Assembly: GCA_963678705.1 (NCBI GenBank)
Contig: OY783206.1
Location: 21,587,807 to 21,651,806 of the forward strand
Direction of reading: 5' to 3'
From: Panorpa germanica
Taxonomy: Eukaryota; Arthropoda; Insecta; Mecoptera; Panorpidae
Length of the DNA: 64,000 bases
In this document: positions 12,393 to 23,753 of the stretch, one piece after another
Numbering within the stretch: position 1 is the first letter of the stretch
Layout: the number at the start of each line of letters is the position of its first letter
The notes under the pieces: generated by a model
The model's input: the letters and a program-made list of their open reading frames with translations, nothing else
The model's database searches: none
Told to the model about the DNA's origin: nothing
Program-made: the position numbers and the translations under genes

Positions 12393-13138
12393 ACTTATTT
12401 GCCTTGACTTTCTTTCGTCATAGCCACCATCAAACATTTTTTATACATCTTTTATAATTTATAATTCAATTTTACAAATTTCTAAATATTTCAAGAATTC
12501 ACTAATTAATTTTGAATCACTTAACAAAAATTTAGTATTAACAGGAAAAGTTTTAATCACGTCTAATATTTCACTATTCAATTTTGATCTTTCTAAACTA
12601 TAATTTATGCATTCAAATATAATATGATCCAAAGTTTCTTCTTCACCACATTGACAACTATCGTCAGATTTAATATTAATTTTGTACAGGTGAGCTGGAG
12701 TTTTGCAATGATTACTTTTGATTCTGATTATCTTAATATATATAAATTACGTGTCACGTTGTCTCTCCGCGATGGACTCCTAAACTACTTAACCGATTTT
12801 AATCAAATTTGTACACCGTGTGCACTTTGATCCAACTTGAAAGATAGGATAGCTTACATCTCAATTTATGATTGCAATATTATCTTATTGCAAATTATTT
12901 GTCTATTAATTATCTGTATATGACATATGACATCTGGCGACGATGATGGCGACATCTGTTGACTAGATTGAGTAAATATTCAATAGATGGCGCTATGTAA
13001 ACGTTAGTCACAGCAACGCGTGGCCGGGACAGCTAGTAGTTGATATAATTTTGCGGGACTCATTTCTAAACCATCTCTTCTTACTTAAATTTGGATGTAA
13101 CATAATATAATAATCTCTTCCTTTTAACTGACTTTATT
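12393..13138 (-). pseudogene. Non-LTR retrotransposon 3' fragment (RNase H/CCHC end), split by a Helitron
   Basis: On the minus strand this matches the C-terminal end of an I/R1-like non-LTR element. The sister copy at 61785-62140 translates to RIKSNHCKTPAHLYKINIKS, then a C-x-C-G ... T-L-D-H ... C zinc-knuckle-like block. The 3' tail is TAAATA-type (plus-strand TTTATTTACTTATTTGCC, about 12383-12400). The 5' piece (13037-13138) matches 61354-61446. The Helitron at 12731-13036 interrupts it. Frameshifts and truncation make it dead. Confidence 0.82.
12731..13036 (+). mobile_element. Short non-autonomous Helitron (306 bp)
   Basis: Begins TC (TCTTAATATATATAAATTAC), contains GTGTCACGTTGTCTCTCCGC and ACTTAACCGATTTTAATC, and ends GGCCGGGACAGCTAG. 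TC-5' and CTAG-3' ends with insertion between A and T are Helitron hallmarks. The flanks are GATTCTGATTA / TAGTTGATAT. The unoccupied site GATTCTGATTATAGTTGATA exists intact at 61340-61359 and, reversed, at about 61787-61806. The borders are therefore fixed to the base. No Rep/helicase ORF. A 3' hairpin is not obvious to me. Confidence 0.93.
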
Positions 13139-13162
13139 AGTATCTTTTATATGTAGAAAAGG

Positions 13163-13355
13163 TTTCAATACTCTTTGCGATACTAAATTTTTAAATTTTG
13201 ACTTGAAATTTGCATTTTTAACATACGAACCCTACACCGACACCGACGGATGTTTTGTGATATAACAATGGTAATTTTCTTACGATTGTTTTGAAAAACT
13301 TAGAATCATTCATTGAGAATATGACAAATGTTGTCGTGTAAAGAAAACTACAGCT
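13163..13355 (+). repeat. Dispersed repeat N, copy 1
   Basis: Direct-orientation match to 35820-36023: TTTTGTGATATAACAATGG, TTTTCTTACGATTGTTTTG, AATCATTCATTGAGAATATG. No ORF with a domain. Confidence 0.85.
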
Positions 13356-13731
13356 TCGTTTTCGTTTTTTTAAAATATTTTGAAAGTGAGCTACTTTTGA
13401 TCGTTTGTCGACGTTCAAAGCACCTCTACTATTATTTTATTGTACACACGTTATAAAAACGTTAGTTTACATAATACAATATAGTGCACGCTATAGACAA
13501 GTTGATCTTAGCCTGCTCTCACAGTGGAACAGGTACCTTCCAATGCTAACCTTTTCACTAGGATGTATTAGAGTTGTATCGCATTAGCACAATTTATAAA
13601 GCTTCTACTTTAACAAATATCCTACACATTGATTCAAACTTCTGCCTGACTTTTATAAATAAAAATTCAGGCTGCGTATGTTTGTGTTCGCAAAACTCGA
13701 AAAGTTGTTGGTGGATTGATTTGGAACTTTA

Positions 13732-14009
13732 AGGCCTGTCGCACACTGCAAGCGACAAAGCCGTCCGAATACGGGAGTTATGCAATACTTTCTTTAATAA
13801 CAATGGGGTATCGATAAAAATTAAAGTAAAAGTTTGCTTTCATGATAAATTATGTTAGTGCAAAACAAGTCCAGTACACCCTACAGTACACAAGTTTGAC
13901 TTGGCGTACTGTCGTATCGGTACGAGGTATGTATGTATTGTGACACAACACATGCAAAGACAAAGAAGTCCGAATTCGCCTCAACACGCTTGCAGTGAGC
14001 AATAGGCCT
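13732..14009 (+). mobile_element. GGCCTGTCGCACACTGCAAGC MITE, short copy (278 bp)
   Basis: Complete copy with inverted ends AGGCCTGTCGCACACTGCAA and GCTTGCAGTGAGCAATAGGC. The inner GTCCGAATACG/GTCCGAATTCG parts are also inverted. It is in the opposite orientation to the 11352-11868 copy and roughly half its length. Confidence 0.85.
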
Positions 14010-14257
14010 TATAGAACGTTGCATTCGAATACCCGCATGTTTTCAAAAATCGTATTCATTTCTTTCCGGTCTACGTTTGTCTGCATCTTCAAGACTTTTT
14101 ATCAGACTAAACCACAAATAAGCGTGGCCGGGTTTAACTACCTCCAGTCGATGTTATATTTTTTGTTCCCCTATTTTTTTGTAATACACACAAAATGTTA
14201 TAATTAATCAGCCGATATATGTCAAGAGTACTATACTAAATACTTAATTAAAACCAT

Positions 14258-14479
14258 TTGAATTTGTGTGACAAATTAATTGAAGAAATCTTAACAACAC
14301 AACCAATCAAAAAATCAAGAAGAAGAATACAACAACAGCAACATCAACAAAAAAAGTCAATTTTTATTCCAATTCGATTTTCTATGAGGAATAAAATATC
14401 TTATAGAAAATATATATCTCAAAATGATTTAAAATTGAATATTCAACTAAAATTGAAAAAACCAATAAAAAGCAAGTAA
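14258..14479 (+). CDS. Possible Gln/Lys-rich ORF, uncertain
   Basis: The open frame has no ATG near its start (it opens with TTG). It encodes KKSRRRIQQQQHQQKKS and then a basic, Lys/Ile-rich tail. It could be a fragment of an exon or chance coding in AT-rich DNA. No domain recognised and no homologous copy in the window. Confidence 0.15.
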   Translation: MNLCDKLIEEILTTQPIKKSRRRIQQQQHQQKKSIFIPIRFSMRNKISYRKYISQNDLKLNIQLKLKKPIKSK

Positions 14480-14999
14480 TTTCCGGTGCATTGTTTGACA
14501 ACGCGGCGTTACACAGGTAGCCAACGTACAAATAAAAATAAAAAATTATAACAAAAAAAAATAACACCAAAAAATAATGTATGTTTATCATTATCATGGT
14601 TTGAAGAAGGTGTCTGTCGACCAGTCAGTCCGTCCGGGAGGACTTGGGGTGTTGTTGCAAGGCGTGACAAGGAAGAGGGATCATAGTTTTATGTTGTCTC
14701 GCTCTAACACGTTTATTAGATGTAGATATACATATGTGGATACACGACTGTCTTTAGGTGAAACGATACTTGGCTATACTATACAGCAGGTTAAATATTT
14801 ACGCGATCGAAAATGGCTCCATGCATCTCTTTGAAAATTTTCTATTTCATAAAGAAAAAGATTTTTCACTTAATTTCATAAGAACCCGTAATTTTAAAAA
14901 AAATTTAAAAAATTCTAAATCATTATTTCAATTTAAAAGTAGTGTTAAATATGAAATGTAATTACGAATTATTTTATTGGATTCAAATCATACACGGCA
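14480..14999. other. Mixed non-coding sequence
   Basis: A locally more GC-rich patch (14600-14700, GTCAGTCCGTCCGGGAGG) is followed by sequence resembling the edge of repeat C (AAATGGCTCC, TTTCTATTTCATAAAG). The ORFs here (14577-14834, 14758-14961) show no domain. Confidence 0.35.
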
Positions 15000-15029
15000 A
15001 AAAGACTTCTCTAGTATATTATAAAAAGA

Positions 15030-15785
15030 AACTCTAGTATATTATAATGTTCCAAGTGTATATTTATATGTTTATATGTTTGTTTGATGCTGAAATTCGT
15101 ATAGTAAAATGAAAACGGCTCCGTCAATGTTTTTGAAAGTTTGCTATTTCGTAGAGAAAAAAATTCTAAGACTTTTGGCGTCCCCGAATTTTCCCCTGAA
15201 TTTCCTGTAAACAAGTAAATTTTGGAAAAACTGAAACATTTTTTTTTTACTTTTTGGTCTATAACTTTTAATTCGTAAAGGATAGAAAGTTGAAATTTTG
15301 CATGTGTTTTAAAGTATTCAATGCTGACATTTCTCAAAAATTAGAAATTCAAAAATTGAAAAAAGGGGGGTTGAAGAAATTCGGGGGCCCAGTAGGGAAC
15401 TTTGGAGAAAGTTCATATTCTGGATTCTTGAATAATTAAGTATATATTATTATTAAAAAAAATTCAAAATTTCAAAATTTTATTTGGGGGCACGAGGGCA
15501 GTATTTGCCGAGAGTAAAAATTGTGCTAGAAAGTTGAAATTTTATGTACTAGAGTTTTCCCCCGTCGCAAACGACGTCTTTTAAATGTGTATGATTTGAA
15601 TTCAATAAAATAATTTGTAATTTCATTTTAAATTTAAATTCCATTTTTAAATAGAAATATTTAACTCGTTCTATATAAATTTTACATATAAAAACAAATA
15701 ATTTTTCATACAAACTAACTACAAAAATAATTTTTTTTTAACAAAATAAAAAATATTTTCAATTTATGCGTTATTTGACCAACTT
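15030..15785 (-). repeat. Dispersed repeat C, copy 1
   Basis: The reverse complement of 46955-47565. Shared blocks: GAAAGTTGAAATTTTGCATG, GGGGGCCCAGTAGGGAA-type, GAGAGTAAAAATTGTGCTAG, TTTTCAATTTATGCGTTATT. Moderately diverged, no intact ORF. Possibly a non-LTR or large DNA element, not assigned. Confidence 0.75.
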
Positions 15786-15829
15786 TTTTCAAAATTTCAT
15801 TATTTTCATTACTTTTTTCAATATATCAA

Positions 15830-15935
15830 GGAATTTAAACAAAAAAATTGTATTCTCCATAAGAGTCTATGTTAAAATTACAAAATTTTGAATACGTTTT
15901 TTATAAAAACGGCGCGGTCAATTTTAAAATAATTA
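15830..15935 (+). repeat. Dispersed repeat P, copy 1
   Basis: Direct match to 19310-19412: TTGTATTCTCCATAAGAG, TTAAAATTACAAAATTTTGA, TTTTTTATAAAAAC. Confidence 0.8.
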
Positions 15936-16949
15936 AGTTCATCTAATCTGTATTTAATCAAAGAATAATTAAGCAAAGTTTTATTAAAATCCTGCGTTAA
16001 ATGCATCCAGTGAACAATTACCTTAAAGAGAGTTTTTTTTTTAATAAGTCACAAAACGTTCTATTTCAGGTAACAATGTTTACATAATTTTATAAGCATA
16101 CGTAATTTCATCTACCGGGTAATAATATCCACGCTTTGCAGTTAGCGCGCTGCTACTTTCCCACCATTAAACGGTCACCCGTCCTTTTGCTGACCCTTTT
16201 TAATTAATTGGCACATTTTATGTAATTAACGTACGTAATCACCAGGGGCGGATCACTTGACACAAGCGGAGGGCACTACAATTATCATTTTTAAAACAAC
16301 GCTCCTCAAAATCAATTAAACGTTTTTTAAATCGAGTTGAGATGAAATAATTGTTGTTTCTTTTGTTAAAAGCAGTAAATGAAATGAAATGAAATAAAAT
16401 GAAACTGCAAGAGCTAATTATTTAGAGGAGTTATTGTGCCATTAAATGCTGAGATACTTTTGTTAATTAAAAACGCAGTTCGCGGATAAGTAAATAAAAG
16501 ATAATACGCCGAGATAATTTAATGTTAATTTGTTATTTAAAAATAGACCTGATTTGAAAAAACGAGTTCTGACTTCTGTAATCATGTGTAATTAAGATTT
16601 AATTAGTAATTGTTAATTAATTAAGATAGATATGTAATCATACTAGCCGACATAAAGATTCTATAAGCAACGCTGCCTGCAGAATCAGTGGAAATAAATT
16701 CAATTGCAGAGAAATTAAATGCAAAGATATTTCAGGACGCGTAATCCATCTAAATTACCGCCAGTCTCTGGAAGTTTATATTTTAAGATACATACACCTG
16801 GATACCTATAGATACTACCGGTACTTACTTCATTCTATTTCTTTAATATTATTTATTTTAATGTTTTTGCCATTATGCTCTACATTATTTCGCCTTCGAT
16901 CATTAAATTACATATCATTATGATTAATTACATTTTAATTGTGTTTCTT
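15936..16949. other. AT-rich sequence with a GAAAT run
   Basis: No gene. A short (GAAAT)n run at about 16378-16403 and several TTAATTAA-type palindromes. Confidence 0.5.
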
Positions 16950-17545
16950 ATTCTATCTACTCATTCTCACTCATTCCTTTTTCTTCTCTGCCATTCCTTC
17001 TCTTTCCTCGCTCCTTCTCTCTATCTCGCCATCCATCTCTTCCTTTCACTGCCACTTCCTTTCACTGTTCCTTCAATAACTGCACAACCTTCTATTCCCT
17101 TTTTACTCTTATCTCACATGAATACTTAATGCGCTCCAGCGTTTCTATCTCTCTCACATACCTTGCACATTCTTTTCTCTCTATTTTCCTAGTATATGCC
17201 GCCTTTCTCTTCGTTTCCAAATCTAAATTTTGCGATTTTTCTTATGATCCTTGTCTCTGTTTCTCGTATGTATTCCAGTATCTCTCTCTCCCAAATCCTC
17301 TAGTATATTTCATTACATTGCTGTTATTAATTTTTTCCATACTTACTGTTCCTACTAACACATTTGTGCAATTTTCTTTTCTTCCCTCTGCACCTTCTGT
17401 CACCATTCCGTTCCTTTTAAAGTACTCCTTTCTCCTTTTTGAACCTCCTTTCTACTCTCCTCCGTTATTTTCCATAGGATCTCGCCTTCAACATTTCTCA
17501 CTTTCTCCTCGAACTTCACTCTCACTGTATTCCTTTGAAGAAGAA
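16950..17545 (+). repeat. Long pyrimidine-rich tract
   Basis: About 600 bases in which the plus strand is dominated by C and T (CTCTCTATCTCGCCATCC, CTTTCTCCTCGAACTTCAC). The skew keeps frames open: ORFs 16875-17129 and 17129-17554 encode Ser/Leu/Phe-rich low-complexity peptides that I do not accept as genes. Such tracts can form triplex (H-DNA) structures. That is inference. Confidence 0.75.
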
Positions 17546-17574
17546 AGAATCTAAATTGTCTTTGTTATATTTGA

Positions 17575-17845
17575 AGAAGTAATAAATAATTTTCTTTGAA
17601 ATTCAAATTCAAATGAATCTAAATTTTCTACTGTATTCGAAACAGACCCTTCTTCTCATAGGATAACACTCTTTAATTTGGGTTGTGAACAATATCTTAA
17701 ATTCTAGAAATTTATTTTACATGTGTACTGATAAAGTTAACTATCAGGATCTTAAATGTGATCTGTTCTAAATAGTCGCAATATTATTGAAGATATAAAC
17801 AATTAAAATAGTCGCTTAAAGAACCAGGATAATTAAATGGACTAA
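17575..17845 (-). repeat. MITE relative B, copy 1
   Basis: The reverse complement of 34740-35105 over TTGGGTTGTGAACAATATC, GATAAAGTTAACTATCAGG, GCAATATTATTGAAGATAT and AAAGAACCAGGATAATTAAA. The terminal TGGGTTGTGAAC is a variant of the TGGGCTTGTGTCC end, so this is a diverged subfamily. Confidence 0.8.
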
Positions 17846-18784
17846 TGTCATGTCCATCATTACATTCTGCGCCTTAGTTCATTATTATTTTAGAAAAATT
17901 GAAAGAAATTTAATTTTTCCACTGTACGAAATTCACATCGAAGTCCAACTCATTGACTAAAAATTACTTCCGTTCCCTAAGGCCCTGTTTTAAGATAGTG
18001 AAACTGTTTCGAGCCCCTTGCGCTTCAGGCCCATTAGTCTACAGCACTAATCCGGCTCTTTCAACGAGATACCGCACCGCAGATTTCAATAAATCAAAAC
18101 AATATATTTTTAAAAAACATTAAAATTAACAAATAAAAAAATAGCAAATAAAAACATACTAAAAATACAAAAGTGTTATTTTAACACCTGTATATAATGA
18201 ATTTCATAATAATCATACACAATTAGAAAATAAATGTATGATTCACAATACATTTAAAACTATAATTGTAAGGTTAATACAAACAGATTATGTTTTAAGT
18301 ATATCTTATATATATAGCGTAGTATTTTTAAAATTTCTTTGTCTTTATATTATTTTTTTTTTACCGCCATTTTAATATTTTTTTTATGTTAAAAAACCAC
18401 AAAATGTAATACATTTATATTTTATAGTTCCGTTTCATAAAAATGACTTTGAGAATTGTATGAAATAATTTTAGTGCAAAGAAAAATGTAAAAATAAGAA
18501 TTGTTTGAAAGTGGGAGACAATGTTGCTATTGTCGGAAAGAAAAGACCGTGAATTCTAATGCAGTAACTCACATCGAAGTCAAATTTCCATTTTGGCATT
18601 GAAGATAATTGTTTACTTCAAGTTTGATTCAAAAGTATAGCCTAATGCACTATGAATATAAGTTAGAATACAGAAATGACGTGACAACTACGCTGACTGT
18701 TACCGCGCTTATTTCGTAGCAAAGTGGAAGCGCTGTTAGCACATGAGTACTACTGTTCGTATCATGCGCATGAACCCCGGTAAA
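17846..18784. other. AT-rich non-coding stretch
   Basis: No gene or clear repeat recognised. Confidence 0.45.
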
Positions 18785-19232
18785 TGGGCTTGTGTCCTAT
18801 GTCTTAATTTCTATAAAAGTGTACTATGTATTGATGAAGTGGGTTACTAGAACCTCAAATGTAGGAGATATTAACAAATAAAAAAATCATTTTGTCTCTT
18901 TAATTAGTAAAGGGATTCAACGTTGTACAACATTCCAAATACATGTGACATTACAACCGCTAGTTACTATCTCTTTTATACAACAGAGCGTAAAGGAGAT
19001 ATCATATTCTACACAGAACTTTTATCCATAGAAAAAATAACTGACGTACCCTTAATAGTACATACATGTTACGTCATAAACATGGCCGACATCTCTAGCG
19101 CTGAAACTACAATTCGAATTTTAAATTGCTATATCTCCGTCAACATTTAGATATTTAATAAAATAAAAACGCTAATACAGATTTATTAACATCAATTTTA
19201 ATTAACCCCTAAAAAATGAGTACACAAGCCCA
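18785..19232 (-). mobile_element. TGGGCTTGTGTCC MITE, variant subfamily 2 (448 bp)
   Basis: Complete ends TGGGCTTGTGTCCTATG and GTACACAAGCCCA. The outer blocks match the main family, but the middle is different: CTCTTTTATACAACAGAGCG, CTTTTATCCATAGAAAAAAT. The same middle occurs reversed at 40627-41070, so this is a real subfamily. An ORF inside (18923-19150) is a by-product. Confidence 0.88.
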
Positions 19233-20557
19233 TTAATAATATCCCGATAACGACGTGATCAATAATTTTCATCGCATATCAAATTTTCATGAAGTTCCTG
19301 CATTACGTTTGAATTTTAAACAAAAAAAATTGTATTCTCCATAAGAGCCCGTGTTAAAATTACAAAATTTTGATTTCGTTTTTTATAAAAACTGCGTGGT
19401 TAATTTTAAAACCATTAGCCTATAAAAGAATAGAAATAACTTTAAAACTACGGCAATTTCAACAAATCGTACAAAAATTTGATGTGTAAACAAATGCTCA
19501 AAATCAGTTTCAGTCCTCAAAAAAGAAAATAAATATGAAAAACGAAAATTAATACAAGTCCTGCGTTTTATATTTTTATACAACTCAATCTTGCGTAATT
19601 CAATTTCACTTTCATATATTTAAAAAACAGTTTAATTCAAAATTATCAACACTTTTATTTCGTTCATTCGATAACGCAGGATTTATGTGTAATAAAAATC
19701 CCCCACTCCACTAAATCGTACTAATATTTAATTACAATATATCCCCTCCACTTATTTACATCCCCACCCGTTCGATCCGCTAATCCACCGCTTCCCCCAC
19801 CACCAGAACAGTCTTCCGCAGTAACTTATATTTAATTCCATAATTTAACATTGTACTAATTAAATATCAAATGATTCTACTTTTTGTGGAGTAATTTTAT
19901 TCCAGATATATTACATATAGAAATTAGTTAAACCCGAGTCATTTTCTTCAATGGTCAGTACCCACTTCTGAGTAGTAGCTATTGCGAGGCAGTGACGTGC
20001 TTCAAATACTCACTAAAAGGGGTATTTAATACATACTTTTATAATGTTTTGAAATATTGATCACTTATCACTTCTTATTCATATATCTAACGTCGCAGTT
20101 AGTATTGGGGATTTTTATGCTTGTTTTCATTTTTATAATATCAAAAATTTATGTGATACTCGAGAAGGAAAGAAGGTATGATCTTCAACCATACAGGGTC
20201 CTCAAACTGCCCCCATCACTGCAACACTTTCAAAATCAACTCAGTTTCATTCTTAATCTGGTGATATTAACCGGCTTGAACTGTCTTTGTTACTCTACTA
20301 AAAATAACTTATTAAAGCTATATTGACTGTTGAATAAAAATAAATAAAGCATTTATATATTATAAATAAGTTAATTTGGCTTACATTTTTAAGTTTTACT
20401 AAATTCACCTATGGCAGAACATATATATTGATGTTATTTTTAGGTTTTACCGTCAAATTTCAAATTACCCGCCATTTTTTCAGCTCTATACACACATTTC
20501 ATGTAACAGCCGATGTACTTTTGTAAATGGCAAATTATCTAGTATTAAATAAGCTGG
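19233..20557. other. Non-coding, with repeat P copy 2
   Basis: Repeat P copy 2 lies at 19310-19412, direct to 15830-15935. A C-rich patch (TCCACCGCTTCCCCCACC) sits near 19785. The ORF at 20057-20326 is hydrophobic at its start but has no recognisable family. Confidence 0.5.
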
Positions 20558-20776
20558 TATAGTTCAAATCACGAGAGTTTGGCGGTGACTCATACTTAAA
20601 ACAAGTTGTGGGGTATAAACTGCCGATATAACTAAAAAGCACTGACTCACTGATTTTTCTATAATGTACATAGAAACGAATAAGATAAAATTCATTATCG
20701 TATTATAGATTTATGCCACTCTTATAACCTCTTTTAAGTATAAGTTGCCGCAGAACTATCGTCATTTGGACTATAT
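20558..20776 (+). mobile_element. Palindromic MITE G, copy 1 (~219 bp)
   Basis: Long inverted ends of about 43 bp: TATAGTTCAAATCACGAGAG on the left, reversed as CATTTGGACTATA on the right, with matching CATACTTAAAACAAG / CTTTTAAGTATAAG. The second copy is in opposite orientation at 24834-25051. The left-right pairing would fold a transcript into a hairpin. Confidence 0.9.
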
Positions 20777-21758
20777 ATTTACCAATTTTGGACTTTTGTT
20801 TGCTTCACCACCACTCGGCTGACAAATATTAAACATATTTAAAAGAAAATAAATAAATGATTATTGAACTTATTATTAGGTTTGGTACCTTGCGAATACA
20901 AAAATACATATTTTGGATAATTTTTACCTTTCTACCTTTATGGCGTTTGTTGGGAAAAGTCTAAATATAATTTTGAAAATATTTTTTGACACAAAAGTTA
21001 CCAATCCTTACCACCAGGTATCGGCGAAAAGTGGCGCGTGGTATACCACACGCTGGTATACCATAACATTAACAAGGTATAACACTATTTGTATAATGTG
21101 ATTGAATCTGCCCTTATACCTACTTAAAGACCTACCATTTCCAAAGAAAACAAACAGAAGAATTTGTACTGAAAAAGAAAATCAAATATGCTATGAATCC
21201 CAGCGTATAGGTGACCACACGGAAATTTTCCGAGAAAGTATTCAACGAATTTTTGAATTTTTTGCAGGAATAATTTCTAGCATAAAATAAGTCGCTCCTG
21301 CAACATTCCAACGTTGAGAAATCGTAGTACTTAATAGGTGAAACATATTTCTTTTATTATTCGGCACGCCACTGGATTTCTATAAGGTAGTAGGCACTCT
21401 GTAACTCATGTAGGTACTCCCTGATTGGTGCAATGTGTTAGTTCCAAGACGTGTGGTTTCTACATCAAAAGGACCGATCCTTTGTACTTTGCCGACAAAG
21501 TAGCTTAGCTCTCGCGTTTGCCTTACCTACAGCGCGCTTTATAACACTACACATACATATAAACACACACGCAGACCACATGTATACATATACAATCTTA
21601 TCACAAGGTGTTTCGAAAAGTAATAACATATAAAAATAATAATTTAAACAAAAAAAAAAGAAAAGCTATTAAAAATTATTTTGAGTGCCTGTGATAAAAT
21701 ATAATATTGTTAATTTTTTAAAAATGTGTTAAAATATGTCAAAATTTTACTGTGGGAA
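20777..21758. other. No gene recognised
   Basis: Short ORFs at 20913-21101, 21102-21290 and 21451-21633 have no domain signal. A CACACA-rich patch is near 21545-21600. Confidence 0.4.
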
Positions 21759-21780
21759 ATATATATATGTATATATTTAT

Positions 21781-22027
21781 CATTCTTTGATACAGCTTCA
21801 CTGTAACAGAAGTCATTTTATGTTAATTCTGACTCGCAATGTTTTAACAAGGGGACCAATATTGCTAAGAGTTTGCCAGTAGAAAATGTAATTTTGTAAT
21901 TTGTTCTACATGAATATAACCTCACATGTGGGTCGAAAGCTGCTAGTATCTTTTTATAATAAAGTTAAGTTTTCTATGATAAAAAGGTTGTTTTATTGAA
22001 CACATACTTAGTAATTGGATGGCGATT
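21781..22027 (+). repeat. Repeat H, copy 1, beside an AT microsatellite
   Basis: The reverse complement of 34272-34526: TTTGATACAGCTTCA, AGCTGCTAGTATCTTTTTAT, TAGTAATTGGATGGCGAT. An ATATATATGTATATA run (21759-21780) lies directly at the same end that carries the longer AT run in copy 2. Confidence 0.85.
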
Positions 22028-22161
22028 CTAAATCCTTACCTAAAATTATATATATAATGTAATAAAGAAAAAAACAAGTTCGCAATAAAGACAAAAACAA
22101 GTTCTAATCAGTAGCACTAGCTTAATCTCTAACAAAAATAAAAATATATTTCATTTTTATA

Positions 22162-22310
22162 GTGGGCCATTTGTTGGTTTCTTTTTGAAATCGCTTTAAA
22201 AACAACGCCTTTAAAGATTTTGAAAAGATTGTTGCTTTATTTAAGAGAGTACATCGCACGATTATTTATGGAAAAAAATGACTGCCGTGGCTTATTTGCA
22301 AGAAACCTAT
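22162..22310 (+). mobile_element. GTGGGCCATTTGTTGG MITE, left-end fragment
   Basis: GTGGGCCATTTGTTGGTTTC, GATTGTTGCTTTATTTAAGA and CACGATTATTTATGGAAA match the left end of the full copy at 37009. Only the first ~150 bp remain. Confidence 0.85.
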
Positions 22311-22627
22311 TCTTTTAATTGAAATTTGTAGTACTTATTTAATTGATTGCGGATCGTTGAGTGTCAATATCAATATCAATTATGGCCGTCGCAGGATTAC
22401 TTTCAGCGAGGGGCTGTCCATAGGAAAAGGTCTCTAAATTCATTGACAAGGTGTTGAAGAAATTTGGAAAACACCTAGATGTTTTAAGTATTTATTCAGT
22501 GACATTAATAATAAATTTTTATTTCTCAATCTTTTGTGCACCCTCTTGCATCCTCTTTCGAAAGCACATTACAATAATAAATGATGTAATTTCAACACTA
22601 GCTCATGTTTTAGATTTGAAACACATA

Positions 22628-22867
22628 GGGGTCTATTTTGTAACTGTTTAACTAACTTCTGTTAACTTCTGACGATTTTTCAAAGCCCTATAATTTACAA
22701 ATTAGGCTACTTATTCCAGTTTCAAGGAATGGGATCCATTTTGCTCTTTATTTAAGGTCTTCTGATAATTTTGTGTAAGGTTACATAGATTACTTTAGAA
22801 AATATAGACCTTTGAAAAATCGACAGTAGTTAACAGGCGTCAGGTAAGCAGTTACAAAATAGGCCCC
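22628..22867 (+). mobile_element. Palindromic MITE F, copy 1 (240 bp)
   Basis: Ends GGGGTCTATTTTGTAACTG and CAGTTACAAAATAGGCCCC. Inverted arms of about 57 bp also pair GACGATTTTTCAAAG with CTTTGAAAAATCG. Related diverged copies at 48175-48400 and 53555-53705. Confidence 0.88.
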
Positions 22868-23753
22868 ATGATTTCAAGAAAAACAAGTTTAAATGTCTTC
22901 CTTTTAGTTTTAGTATGTTTGAGAATTGTTTTAGAAGTATGTATATAAAACTTGATAGTTATTGACAATACAGTGTTCTTTTCTTATTAAATGAGTTAAT
23001 AATCTAATTTGTCATAAGTAAAATTTATTTGAAATGGTTTGAATCCTTACTAATCGATTATATCTCTCACATATTACATTGCATTGTAGTTTTCTATGAT
23101 ATATTATCAAAGTCTGGGTGGTTTTTCTATTAATTCAATTAATTGCAAGGTAGAACAGCTAGCTACCAAATGGGGAGCCTCCAATATCTTGCTGTGAGGC
23201 CTCTATTAACTTAGATACATTTAATTTTTTCTACCTTCAATGGCAGATGTTTGATATCATATTTTTAACTTAATTTTTATTTTATTTTGTTGGTAAAAGC
23301 TGTTATATAATTATATATATAAATATATATTTATTATTATTATATATTTTTTTGTCTGAAAAAAAGTGTTATATATTTAAGTTTTTCTTTACTCTAATAA
23401 TGAACTTTTTTTCTACCTGTTGCCTAAAATAATTATGGTATTGTATAGATTAAATAGACGAAGTATTAAAAGTCGATTTAAAATAACTTTTCTGACACAA
23501 TGGAATATTTTTAGAGGTGTTATAGAACAAATAGGTTGTAAACTATCATGTCTTATTTTAGAATTGATAAAGTTGACTATCAGGATCTTAAACGAGTTGT
23601 TCCTTTTTAATAAGTCGCAATATTATAGGAAATATTGACGGAAATATGAGAGCGATGGTTGATGTGTATTCAACAACAACAGTAAAGTAGGTTTAAAAGC
23701 ATTTGACTTGTATTAGCTGAATGAGCTGTGACACATGTTTTTTTAATTATATA
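22868..23753. other. AT-rich; includes a small MITE B fragment
   Basis: 23563-23640 matches the GATAAAGTTGACTATCAGG ... GCAATATTATAGG block of MITE B. A (TA)/(TTA) rich run lies at 23305-23352. No gene. Confidence 0.55.

Noticed and set aside
15011..15337. ORF of 108 codons on the minus strand
   Set aside because: It lies in repeat C; the second copy (46955-47565) does not keep the same frame, so coding is not supported.
16875..17554. Two adjoining ORFs of 84 and 141 codons
   Set aside because: They lie in the pyrimidine tract; the peptides are Ser/Leu/Phe/Pro low-complexity and the open frame is explained by base skew.
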